The position numbers and the translations under genes were made by a program. Positions 20,101 to 25,300 of a stretch of DNA of 64,000 nt are shown here, piece after piece. The notes beneath the pieces are model-generated. The model ran no database searches. It was not told where the DNA came from and saw nothing but the letters and a program-made list of their open reading frames with translations. This DNA comes from Streptacidiphilus sp. P02-A3a (lineage in GTDB: Bacteria; Actinomycetota; Actinomycetes; Streptomycetales; Streptomycetaceae). Position 1 is the stretch's first letter. Every line of letters begins with the position of its first letter. The DNA lies in NCBI RefSeq assembly GCF_014084105.1, contig NZ_CP048289.1, positions 3,977,922-4,041,921 of the forward strand, given 5' to 3'.

Positions 20101-22351
20101 GGAGGGTGTGCGGGTCGGGTTGCCGACCTATGCGTTCCAGCGGCAGCGCTACTGGCCGAAGCCGGTCGCTGCGGCCCGGCGCGTGGATGATGTGGCGGCC
20201 ACGGCCGAGGAGAGCGCCTTCTGGGCCGCGGTCACCGGCGGCGACCTGGACAGCCTCGCGCAGACCCTGGAGGTCGACAGCGAGCGCCCGTTCAGCGAGG
20301 TGCTGCCGGCGCTGGCCGCCTGGCGGCAGCGCGAGCGCGGCGAGTCGGCGGCGGCCGACTGGCGCTACCGGATCAGCTGGACCCCGGTCGCCGAACCCGC
20401 CCCGACGACCCTGGTGGGGACCTGGCTGCTGGTCACCCCCGCCGGTGCGGCCGACGGCGGCCTGACCGCGCCCAGTGTCGCGGCGCTGACCGACCGGGGC
20501 GCCGAGGTACTGGTCGCCGAGATCGGCCCCGGCGCGCTGGACCGCACGGCGCTGCGGGCCCGTATCACCGGGACGCTGGAGGAGTCCGGCGACGGACTGC
20601 CGCTGGCCGGAATCGTGTCGCTGCTGGCCCTGGACGCCTCGCCGCTGCCCGAGTCACCGGTCGTGGCCCGGGGGTTGGCCGGGACGATGGGCCTGGTCCA
20701 GGCCCTCGGCGACGCCGGGATCGACGCGCCGCTGTGGCTGCTGACCTCGGGTGCGATGGTGGCCGTGGCCGGTGAGGTGCCGGTCAGTCAGGCGCCCGCG
20801 CAGTCCTGGGCCTTCGGCCGGGTCGCCGGTCTGGAGCATCCGGACCGCTGGGGCGGTCTGATCGACCTGCCGCCGACCTGGGACGCGCGCACCGCCGAGC
20901 GGCTGGTCGCGGTGCTCGCAGGATGCGGTGAGGACCAGGTCGCGATCCGCTCCGGCGCGGTGCTCGGCCGCCGCCTGGTCCGCGCGCCGAAGCCGACCCG
21001 GTCGGGCCCGGGCTGGAAGCCGGGCGGCAGCGTGCTGGTGACCGGTGGTACCGGTGGTGTCGGTGGGCATGTGGCGCGGTGGCTGACCGAGCGGGAGGCG
21101 CCGAGGGTGGTGCTGTCCAGTCGGTCGGGTCCGGGTGCGGCGGGTGCGGTGGCGTTGGCCGCCGAGTTGGCGGCTGCCGGTACGGCGGTGGACGTGCTTG
21201 CCGGTGATGTCGGCGACCGGGCCCAGACGGCCGGTCTGCTGGCCTGGATCGACGCCCACGGACCCGGGTTGAGCTCGGTCCTGCATGCGGCGGGCGCCGG
21301 TCTCGGCGGTCCGCTGGACGCCATGGTGACCGCGGACCTGACCGGATCGCTCCAGGCCAAGGCCGGTGGCGCGAGCTACCTGGACGAGCTGACGGCGGAT
21401 CGGGAGCTGGACGCGTTCGTGCTGTTCTCCTCCGGCGCCGCGGCCTGGGGCAGCGGCCAGCTGTCCGGCTACGCCGCCGCCAACGCCGCCCTCGACGTCC
21501 TGGTCGAGGACCGGCGGGCGCGGGGCCTGGTGGGGACCTCGGTCGCCTGGGGCCTGTGGGGTGGCGGCGGCATGGGCGAGGGCGTCGCCGGTGAGGTGCT
21601 GCAACGGCTCGGCGTCCGCGAGATGGACCCGGTGGTCGCGGTCGGCGCGCTGGCGGCGGTCATGGACGCCGGGGAGAGCCTGATCGCGGTCTCCGACACC
21701 GACTGGAGCCGGTTCACGCCGGTCTTCACCGTGCAGCGGCCCAGCCCGCTGCTGGCCGACCTGCCCGAGGCGCAGCAGGCCCTCGGCGACTCCGGCACGC
21801 CCGACGCGGGCCCGGAGCCGGGCGGAACGGCGCTGAGTCAGCGGCTGGACGGACTCAGCCGCCCCGAGCAGGACCGGATCCTGACCGAACTGGTCCGGGC
21901 CGAGGCGGCGGCCGTCCTCGGCTACGGCTCCGTCGACGCGGTACCGGCCGAGCGGGCGTTCAAGGACCTCGGCTTCGACTCGCTGACCGCCGTCGACCTG
22001 CGTACCCGGCTGAATGCGGCGACCGGTCTCAAACTGCCCGCCACACTCGTTTTCGACTATCCCACGCCCGCTGTCCTTGCCGATTTCATCCGGTCCAAGG
22101 CCGTCAACGAACAGACCGACTACGCCATCGCGGTGGCGGAACTGAAGAAACTGCAGGCCATCCTCTCCAAAATCAGCTGGAACAGCGAGGAGCGCTTCGA
22201 CATCACGTCCCGACTCGACTCGATCGGCCAGGAACTGCGCACCCAGGACGAGGGCGGCGCTCCGGAGACCGATGACGAGTTCGACTCGGCGACCGACGAC
22301 GAGATGTTCGACTTCGTTGAAAAAGAGCTCCGCGCCGCCGACTTCGATTGA
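3290..22351 (+). CDS. Four-module type I PKS (4x KS-AT-KR-ACP), gene B
   Basis: A 6353-residue multidomain PKS; about 1590 residues per module fits four ketoreducing modules. Residues 1-33 are an N-terminal coiled-coil docking helix (LFDYLKKASAELQ). KS domains begin near residues 34, 1612, 3163 and 4736, with active Cys at 204, 1783, 3332 and 4907. AT Ser residues are at 673, 2246, 3794 and 5369; all four ATs have GHSQG and YASH, the methylmalonyl signature. KR Tyr residues are at 1376, 2931, 4491 and 6061. The KRs have Trp at -8 from Tyr and no LDD; modules 1 and 3 also have His at -3 (A2-type), modules 2 and 4 do not (A1-type). ACP Ser residues are at 1552, 3102, 4676 and 6231. The C-terminal docking tail starts near residue 6270. 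The ATG at 3290 has AGGGAG six bases upstream. Expected output is four consecutive 2-methyl-3-hydroxy units with alternating methyl configuration. Confidence 0.98.
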   Translation: MDSQEKLFDYLKKASAELQETRKRLRRMEAAEQEPIAIVSLGCRYPGGIRDPQSFWDVVVSGTDAIAGFPNDRGWEAYRDSAPEGTSTDFAHQGGFVYDAAEFDAGFFGISPREALAMDPQQRLLLEVAWESLERARIEPRSLRGSSTGVFVGASFVGYGQGLVEADTGSEGYLLTGSQTAMISGRVAYTLGLEGPALTVDTACSSSLVALHLACQALRSGDCSLALAGGVVVMVTPGAFAEFSKQQGMAADGRSKAFAGAADGMGWGEGAGLLVLERLSDARRNGHPVLALIAGTAANQDGASNGLTAPNGPSQQRVIREALTNARVRSDQVDVVEAHGTGTVLGDPIEAQAILATYGQSRPEGRPLWLGSVKSNIGHTQAAGGVAGVIKMVLAMQHDLMPRTLHVDVPTPKVDWSVGDVQLLTEAVPWPVDEQPRRAGVSAFGASGTNVHVIVQEAPKAGEAEGELAEGPAPEAATPAAAPVLSEGTAWLVSSRTANGLRAQAERLAEFTRHRATWETQDLTDIGWSLATTRSVFEHRAVVRGANRDELLSGLTALAADQPAAAAVSGVVAAGRGRSRVAFVFPGQGSQWVGMGRELVASSPVFAARLAECEGALAPFVDWSLVEVLAGVEGAPGFDRVDVVQPVLWAVMVSLAAVWQAAGVEPDAVVGHSQGEIAAAVVAGILSLEDAAKVVALRSQALTALSGRGGMLSLAESAAAVTTRVAPWADQVSVAAVNGPAATVVSGTPEALREILAACEHDGVRARLLPVDYASHGPQVDELREEILGLLAGITPQPARLPMVSAMTGELLEGPELDAGYWYASLRAPVEFARAVEVLARSRYGVFVETSAHPVLTTSITAAFESLAATEQTEGLAGPAPVVTGTLRRDDGGAARLLASLSEAHVQGVAVDWTAVLPAGQRIELPTYAFQRQHFWPEPVPATAANGPAALGEHDSAAQARFWAAVENGDVDALADTLALDGERLNDVVPALASWRRRERDDAATGGWRYRVSWTPVPDPASAALHGTWLVVAPSGDSETELRAACLRALTARGAEVRLAEALPGAVDQASLAARITDALAGTPQAELAGVVSLLALDATPLPEQPLVTSGVGGTLGLVQALGAAGISAPLWVLTSGAVATAPGELLTSPTQAQVWGLGRVAGLEHPDRWGGLIDLPPVLDARAANRLGAVLAGCGEDQVAIRAAGIVGRRLVRTAPSSSTTPWQPRGTVLVTGVSGEIGPKLAHWLADAGARRLTLVSRRGPMVPGAAAVAAALATAGTPVTVAVCDVTDRDAVAGLLDWIDRSGPALSTVFHGAMAVELLTLADTGPDQLELALGAKVTGATHLDELTADLELDEFVLFSSIAAIWGVSEHGAYAAANAHLDALAENRRARGLPATSVAWGVWDTGQESHEGDRAISVIPERLRRQGLRLLDPERALSALGQVLADDETALSVADVDWPRFSAVFNSMRSWRLLDEIPEARQAEAAPAGTAVVTTGEAAELLGRLVGATPGQRERVVTELVRAHAAAVLGHASLDAVDSGQAFRDMGFDSLTAVELRSRLNQATGLTLPSTVVFDYPSPQVLAQQILTQLLGSQQLAPTASRVTPVASGDPVVIVGIGCRFPGGIDSPEAMWQLLATGGDAIGGFPADRGWDLVALLDATPGRTLTSYTTEGGFVAGAADFDPAFFRISPREALAMDPQQRLLLETSWEALEHAGLDPVSLRGSLTGVFAGAAASGYAEQAGFDEESAGHLITGNVTSVISGRISYTLGLEGPAVTVDTACSSSLVALHLAAQALRAGECDLALAGGVMVITNPGEFIGFSQQGALAADGRCKAFAAEADGMGLAEGAGMLLLERLSDARRNGHTVLATVAGSAVNQDGASNGLSAPNGPSQQRVIRAALANAGLEPGDVDAVEGHGTGTRLGDPIEAQAILATYGQDRPEGRPVLLGSVKSNIGHAQQAAGAAGVIKMVLALRHGLLPATLHADAPSPQVDWSTGDVRLLSEAADWQANGRPRRAGVSAFGISGTNAHMILEEAPTEAEAEPEPELSDDAPLAPPVPVPVLSEGTAWLVSSQTATGLTAAAHRLRHHLAERPELNPVDVGWSLATTRSTFEHRAVIAASDSADLLAGLSALAAERPAAALVSGVAATTGEVVFVFPGQGSQWVGMGRELAASSPVFAARLAECERALAPYVDWSLADVLAGVAGAPGFDRVDVVQPVLWAVMVSLAAVWQAAGVRPDAVVGHSQGEIAAAVVAGILSLEDAARVVALRSRVLIALSGRGGMLSLAESSAAVTARVAPWADRVSVAAVNGPGATVVSGDPEALAGVLAAAEVDGVRARMLPVDYASHGPQVDELREEILKLLAGIAPQSARVPMVSAMTGEFLEGPELDAGYWYASLRAPVEFSRAVEVLGRAGYGVFVESSAHPVLTSAISDTLEGLADVADPVVSGTLRRDDGGSARLLASLAEVHVRGVVVDWAGVLPEGVRVGLPTYAFQRQRYWPKPVAAARRVDDVAATAEESAFWAAVTGGDLDSLAQTLAVDGERLQQVLPALAAWRQRERGKSAVADWRYRILWTPLAPLGRAALSGTWLVVAPAGADHESLTAAVSQALTDGGAEVLLAEIPAGEVDRSALAARITAVTVPVAGVLSLLALDESPLAGTPVVARGLAGTMGLVQALGDAGTTAPLWALTSGATASGDAPVAQAQAQTWAFGRVVALEHPDRWGGLIDLAPTWDARTAERLVAVLAGCGEDQVAIRANGVLGRRMVRAARSVSGGQRWRPGGSVLITGGTGGVGGHVARWLTEREAPRVVLSSRSGPGAAGAVALAAELAAAGTAVDVLAGDVGDRAQTAGLLAWIDAHGPGLSSVMHAAGAALGGPLELMTPDDLAAVLQAKAGGAAYLDELTADRELDAFVGFSSGASTWGSAQLSGYAAANAALDALVEDRRARGLAGTSVAWGLWGGGGMGEGVAGEVLQRLGVREMDAGLAVGALAAILDAGEDLVTVSDIDWDRFATIFTVQRPSRLLADLPEAQQALTDTRASAPGAEAVVGTELGRRLTGLDRAEQERILTDLVRSEAAAVLGHASADAVPPARAFKDLGFDSLTAVDLRTRLNTATGLKLPATLVFDYPTPAAAVQFLRTELLGILADSESPVAARAAADPGEPIAIVGMGCRFPGGVREPEDLWDLLATGTDAIAGFPTDRGWDVDGIYAGLDADTSTALVGGFVYDAADFDPGFFGISPREAITMDPQQRLLLETAWEAVERAGIDPASLKGTATGVFAGAAFGGYGMGLAEEPGTEGYMLIGGLSSVISGRVSYTLGLEGPAVTVDTACSSALVALHLACQALRAGECSMAMAGGVAIMATPAPFSEFSRQRGLAFDGRSKAFAADADGIGWGEGAGMLVLERLSDAQRNGHQVLAVVAGSAINQDGASNGITAPNGPSQQKVIRSALANAGLRADEVDAVEAHGTGTVLGDPIEAQALLATYGQNRQENQPLWLGSVKSNIGHTQTAAGVAGIIKMVLALQHQELPRTLHAEVPSPHVDWSTGDVRLLTEPVAWPVNGRPRRAGVSAFGVSGTNVHAILEEAPAFVPEEVPSVDPVVSPVLPVLVGSVAAWPVSARSGAGLVAQAGRLGEFLLARPELGTAEVAWSLVTSRSTFEHRTVVIGADRTELLAGLSAVAAGRPSPGVVSGVVSAGGGAGRVVFVFPGQGSQWVGMGRELAASSPVFAARLAECERALAPFVDWSLVEVLAGIEGAPGFDRVDVVQPVLWAVMVSLAAVWQAAGVRPDAVVGHSQGEIAAAVVAGILSLEDAARVVALRSRVLIALSGRGGMLSLAESVSEVRSRIEAWGAHRVSVAAVNGPGATVVSGDPEALAGVLAAAEVDGVRARMLPVDYASHGPQVDELREEILALLAGVAPQSARVPMVSAMTGEFLEGPELDAGYWYASLRAPVEFSRAVEVLGRAGYGVFVESSAHPVLTNAISDTLDRVAEESVSGLVASAPVVAGTLRRDDGGPARLLASLAEVHGRGVDVDWTTVVPEAQVVQLPTYAFQRQRYWPRQLPVAIAAAESAGTGVEARFWSAVEAGDLDSLSRTLDVDEQYLGEVLPALASWRQRERDESLTADWRYRVTWKPLRDPSPAVLSGTWLLVVPAELADGELAAACARTLSDRGAQVVLAEVAATELDRRTLAAKVGELLGSAPAAGVLSLLGTDETPLADRPLVPAGVAGTLALFQALGDAGATAPMWAVTRGAVTAGATDRAAGPVQAQVWGLGRTIGVEHPDRWGGLIDLPPVLDDRAAARLAGALADRSEDQVAIRTGGLLARRLVRATPRRNGDSAWTPCGTVLLTGASGAIGPDLAAWMADSGVPHAVLCSRRGPETPGAARLAALLAEAGSAVTMAACDVVDREALAGLLAWIPTFAPPLSAVIHGAVAVELMSVDRTDVDHLALALGAKVGGATHLDELTADLDLEAFILFSSISATWGVGEHATYAAANAHLDALAENRRARGLPATSVAWGVWSSGGRFDETDPADAGAEPARPQSLVPERLRRQGLRLLDPERALTVLGQVLADQETVLAVADVDWPQFSAVFNAVRSWPLLDEIPEARQADAGTTGAAVVASGDGAALLERLVGVSPAQRERIVTDLVGSHAAAVLGHSSAEAVDAARAFREMGFDSLTAVDLRGRLNQATGLTLPSTVVFDYPSPAILARQIVTQLLGTQQQLVAESRVVPVSASDPVVIVGMGCRFPGGIDSPEAMWQLLATGGDAIGGFPADRGWDLAGLLDTAPGSASSSATREGGFVAGAADFDPAFFRISPREALAMDPQQRLLLETSWEALEHAGLDPVALRGSLTGVFAGAAGSGYAGQAGFDEESAGHLITGNVTSVISGRISYTLGLEGPAVTVDTACSSALVSLHLAAQALRAGECDLALAGGVMVITDPAEFIGFSQQGALALDGRCKAFSADADGMGLSEGAGMIVLERLSDARRNGHTVLATVAGSAINQDGASNGLSAPNGPSQQRVIRAALANAGIGAADVDAVEGHGTGTRLGDPIEAQAILATYGQDRPEGRPLWLGSVKSNIGHAQQAAGAAGIIKMVLALQHGLLPATLHADAPSPQVDWTVGDVELLTEAVDWKANGHPRRAGVSAFGISGTNAHIILEEPPAALDQDTSDEPGPGDQEQPAPSVLTGATTSWLVSAQTPAGLRAQAARLVGYLSAHPDRDPAAVGWSLATTRSTFEHRAVVTGAHGDDLIAGLSALVSERPAATLVSGTAGATGQVVFVFPGQGSQWLGMGRELAQSSPVFAARLAECERALAPYVDWSLTEVLNGAEGAPGFDRVDVVQPVLWAVMVSLAAVWQAAGVEPDAVVGHSQGEIAAAVVAGALTLEDAAAIVALRSRALIALSGRGGMLSLAESVSEVEARIGRWGDRVSVAAVNGPGATVVSGDPEALAEVLAGAEGVRARMLPVDYASHGPQVDQLREEILKLLAGVAPRPARVPMVSAMTGEFLEGPELDAGYWYASLRAPVEFSRAVEVLGRAGYGVFVESSAHPVLTNAIGDTLEGLADVADPVVSGTLRRDDGGSARLLASLAEVHVRGVVVDWAGVLPEGVRVGLPTYAFQRQRYWPKPVAAARRVDDVAATAEESAFWAAVTGGDLDSLAQTLEVDSERPFSEVLPALAAWRQRERGESAAADWRYRISWTPVAEPAPTTLVGTWLLVTPAGAADGGLTAPSVAALTDRGAEVLVAEIGPGALDRTALRARITGTLEESGDGLPLAGIVSLLALDASPLPESPVVARGLAGTMGLVQALGDAGIDAPLWLLTSGAMVAVAGEVPVSQAPAQSWAFGRVAGLEHPDRWGGLIDLPPTWDARTAERLVAVLAGCGEDQVAIRSGAVLGRRLVRAPKPTRSGPGWKPGGSVLVTGGTGGVGGHVARWLTEREAPRVVLSSRSGPGAAGAVALAAELAAAGTAVDVLAGDVGDRAQTAGLLAWIDAHGPGLSSVLHAAGAGLGGPLDAMVTADLTGSLQAKAGGASYLDELTADRELDAFVLFSSGAAAWGSGQLSGYAAANAALDVLVEDRRARGLVGTSVAWGLWGGGGMGEGVAGEVLQRLGVREMDPVVAVGALAAVMDAGESLIAVSDTDWSRFTPVFTVQRPSPLLADLPEAQQALGDSGTPDAGPEPGGTALSQRLDGLSRPEQDRILTELVRAEAAAVLGYGSVDAVPAERAFKDLGFDSLTAVDLRTRLNAATGLKLPATLVFDYPTPAVLADFIRSKAVNEQTDYAIAVAELKKLQAILSKISWNSEERFDITSRLDSIGQELRTQDEGGAPETDDEFDSATDDEMFDFVEKELRAADFD
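10621..10915 (+). repeat. AT/KR junction repeat, copy in B2
   Basis: About 295 bases match 19984-20278 in module B4 with two mismatches (near 10830 and 10886). The block covers the AT end, the linker and the start of the dimerization element, and uses TTG/GTG/GGT-rich codons in its first two thirds. Confidence 0.88.
11651..11890 (+). repeat. KR core repeat, copy in B2
   Basis: 240 bases encoding the nucleotide-binding half of the KR match 21041-21280 with three mismatches (offset 9390). The following catalytic half of the KR is less conserved between the two modules. Confidence 0.88.
12721..17440 (+). other. Module B3: KS-AT(YASH)-KR(A2)-ACP
   Basis: KS 12776-14050 (Cys 13283, FGIS class, ITMDPQQ variant). 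AT about 14390-15450 (Ser 14669, YASH 14972-14983). KR with Trp 16736, His 16751 and Tyr 16760 (A2 fingerprint), with a long lid after the catalytic core. ACP Ser 17315. The KS-AT linker and AT (about 14080-15250) have TTG-rich codon use unlike the flanking sequence. Confidence 0.92.
18120..18300 (+). repeat. KS segment identical to 27901-28081
   Basis: 181 bases of the B4 KS, in the GFSQQGALA region that marks the FRIS class, are identical to the C2 KS at an offset of 9781. This is the bimodule period across the gene B/C junction. Confidence 0.88.
19311..19659 (+). repeat. AT segment identical to 189-537
   Basis: Second copy of the 349-base identical AT block, in module B4. Sequence on either side (for example the TEVLNGAEG region just before) differs from module A. 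Confidence 0.9.
19984..20278 (+). repeat. AT/KR junction repeat, copy in B4
   Basis: Partner of 10621-10915 at an offset of 9363. The two copies separate after this block, with an insertion in the KR structural part of about 27 bases in one of them. Confidence 0.88.
21041..21280 (+). repeat. KR core repeat, copy in B4
   Basis: Partner of 11651-11890. Conservation stops soon after the codons for LSSV, supporting a limited conversion tract within otherwise diverging duplicates. Confidence 0.88.
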
Positions 22352-22368
22352 TTCGCAAAAGACTTCTT

Positions 22369-22373
22369 AGGGG
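22369..22373 (+). promoter_or_regulatory. Ribosome binding site of gene C (decides start)
   Basis: AGGGG lies nine bases before the ATG at 22383 and only three before the TTG at 22377, so the ATG is the likely start. The intergenic gap is 31 nt. Confidence 0.75.
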
Positions 22374-22382
22374 TAGTTGAAC

Positions 22383-25300
22383 ATGGCTGCGGTTGAGAAC
22401 GAGGACAAGCTTCGTGATTACCTCAAGCAGGTGACCACGACGTTGCGTCGTACCCGTAAAAGGCTTCGCGACCGCGACCGCGAGCCGATCGCGATTGTCG
22501 GCATGGGTTGCCGGTTCCCGGGCGGTGTCCGGGAACCGGAGGACTTCTGGAACCTGATGCTCGCCGGGACGGATGCGATTTCCGGATTCCCGACGGACCG
22601 GAACTGGGACCCCGAGGGCCTCTACGCCGGAATCGGCGACGAGGCGTCGACGACGCGGGTGGGCGGCTTCCTCTACGACGCGGCCGACTTCGACCCCGGA
22701 TTCTTCGGGATCAGTCCGCGCGAGGCGATCACCATGGACCCGCAGCAGCGGTTGCTGCTGGAGACCGCGTGGGAGGCGATCGAGCGGGCCGGGATCGACC
22801 CGGCCTCGCTCAAGGGCACCGCGACCGGCGTGTTCGCCGGTGCCGGTTTCGGTGCCTACGGCCACGGCCTGGCCGAGGAGGGCGGCTCCGAGGGCTACCT
22901 GATGATCGGCAGCCTGACCTCGGTGATCTCCGGCCGGGTGTCGTACACGCTGGGCCTTGAGGGCCCGGCGGTGACCGTGGACACCGCCTGCTCGTCCTCG
23001 CTGGTGGCGCTGCACCTGGCCTGCCAGGCGCTGCGTTCGCGCGAGTGCTCGATGGCGCTGTCCGGCGGTGTGGCGATCATGTCCACGCCCGGCGCGTTCG
23101 CGGAGTTCTCCCGCCAGCAGGGGCTCGCCTTCGACGGCCGCTGCAAGGCGTTCGCGGCCGACGCGGACGGCATCGGCTGGGGTGAGGGCGCCGGGATGCT
23201 GGTCCTGGAGCGGCTCTCCGACGCGCACCGCAACGGCCACCGGGTACTGGCCGTGATCGCGGGCAGCGCGATGAACCAGGACGGCGCCTCCAACGGTCTC
23301 ACCGCGCCGCACGGCCCCTCCCAGCAGCGGGTGATCCGGTCCGCGCTGGCCAACGCCGGACTGCGGGCCGACCAGGTGGACGCGGTCGAGGCGCACGGTA
23401 CCGGCACGGTGCTCGGCGACCCGATCGAGGCCCAGGCGCTGATCGCCACCTACGGGCAGGACCGCGAGGGCGACCGGCCGCTGTGGCTCGGCTCGGTGAA
23501 GTCCAACATCGGCCACACCCAGACCGCGGCCGGTATGGCCGGGGTCATCAAGATGGTGCTCGCGCTACAGCACCAGCAGTTGCCGCGGACCCTGCACGCC
23601 GACCAGCCCAGCCCGCACGTGGACTGGTCGGCGGGCGACGTCCGGCTGTTGACCGAGCAGGTCGCCTGGCCCGCGACCGAGCGGCCCCGGCGCGCGGGCG
23701 TGTCCGCGTTCGGCGTCAGCGGCACCAACGTGCACGCGATCCTCGAAGAGGCCCCGCCGGTGCCGGACGCGGTCGCCCAGGCCGCCGCTGACGCCGACTC
23801 CGACGATCCGGCGGCCCAGAGCGCCGAGCGCGAGCAGCCGGGCGCCGGACTGCCGGTGCTGACCGGCTCGGTACCGGCGTGGCTGGTGTCGGCCCGGAGC
23901 ACGGCCGGGCTGGCCGCGCAGGCCGGTCGGCTGGGCGAGTACCTGCAGGCCCGGCCCGAGCTGGACGTCGCCGGGGTGGCCTGGTCGCTGATCGACACCC
24001 GGTCGGTCTTCGAGCACCGGGCCGTGGTCTTCGGCCAGGAGCGTGCCGAACTGCTGTCCGGCCTGTCGGCGGTGGCCGCCGGTCAGCCGAGCGCGGGCGC
24101 GGTCACCGGCGTCGTCCCGGGCAGCGGCCGCGGCCGGACGGTCTTCGTGTTCCCGGGTCAGGGTTCGCAGTGGGTTGGTATGGGTCGGGAGTTGGCCGCT
24201 TCGTCGCCGGTGTTCGCGGCGCGGTTGGCGGAGTGTGAGGGGGCGTTGGCGCCGTTTGTGGACTGGTCGTTGGTCGAGGTGCTGGCTGGTGTTGAGGGTG
24301 CGCCTGGGTTTGACCGGGTGGATGTGGTGCAGCCGGTGTTGTGGGCGGTGATGGTGTCGTTGGCGGCGGTGTGGCAGGCGGCCGGGGTCGAGCCGGATGC
24401 GGTGGTGGGGCATTCGCAGGGTGAGATCGCGGCGGCTGTGGTGGCCGGGATCCTGTCGTTGGAGGACGCCGCCAAGGTGGTGGCGCTGCGCAGCCAGGCG
24501 CTGACCGTGCTGTCCGGACGCGGCGGCATGCTCTCCGTCGCCGAGTCCGCCGCCGCCGTGGAGCGGCGGATCGCCCGGTTGACGGCCGAGGACGGCCAGG
24601 CGTCGGTGGCGGCGGTGAACGGCCCCGCCGCCACCGTGGTCTCCGGCGAACTGGACGCCCTGGGCACGCTGGTCGCCGACTGCGAGCGGGAAGGGGTCCG
24701 AGCCAGGATCCTCCCGGTCGACTACGCCTCGCACGGCCCGCAGGTGGACGAGCTGCGCGAGGAGATCCTGAAGCTGCTGGACGGCGTCGCGCCGCGGCCC
24801 GCGCGGGTGCCGATGGTGTCCGCGCTGACCGGCGAACTCCTCGAAGGCCCGGAGCTGGACGCCGGATACTGGTACGCCAGCCTGCGCGCCACCGTGGAGT
24901 TCTCCCGGGCGATCGAGGTGCTGGACCGCAGCGGGCACGGGGTGTTCGTCGAGGCCTCCGCGCACCCGGTGCTCACCTCGTCCATCTCCGCGATCCTGGA
25001 GCAGCCGGCCGACTCCGAGGAGGCCGGGCGGATCTCCCGTCCGGAGCCGATCGTCGGCGGGACGCTGCGCCGGGACGACGGCGGCCCGGCCCGGCTGCTC
25101 GCCTCCCTGGCCGAACTGCACGTCCGCGGCGTGGCCGTGGACTGGACGGCGGTGGTACCCCGGGCACCGTGGGTGGAACTGCCGACCTACCCGTTCCAGC
25201 GGCAGCGCTACTGGCCCAAGCCGATCCCGGCCGCGGTCGCCGTCGGCGGCGGCTCCGGTTCCGAGGCCGAGGCCCGGTTCTGGTCCGCGGTCGAGGCCGG

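Larger units (their letters stand above)
17441..22095 (+). other. Module B4: KS-AT(YASH)-KR(A1)-ACP
   Basis: KS 17495-18775 (Cys 18008; FRIS class, Arg at 17726-17728; EGHGTGT). AT about 19120-20165 (Ser 19394, YASH 19688-19699). KR with Trp 21446, Tyr 21470 and Leu at -3 (A1 fingerprint). ACP Ser 21980. It is followed by the gene B C-terminal docking tail (22095-22348), which has coiled-coil character (AELKKLQAIL) and an acidic end. The AT is a mosaic: one part identical to module A, the AT/KR junction matching module B2. Confidence 0.92.

Noticed and set aside
22377-22382. TTG at 22377 as the start of gene C
   Set aside because: Only three bases from the ribosome site; ATG 22383 fits better.
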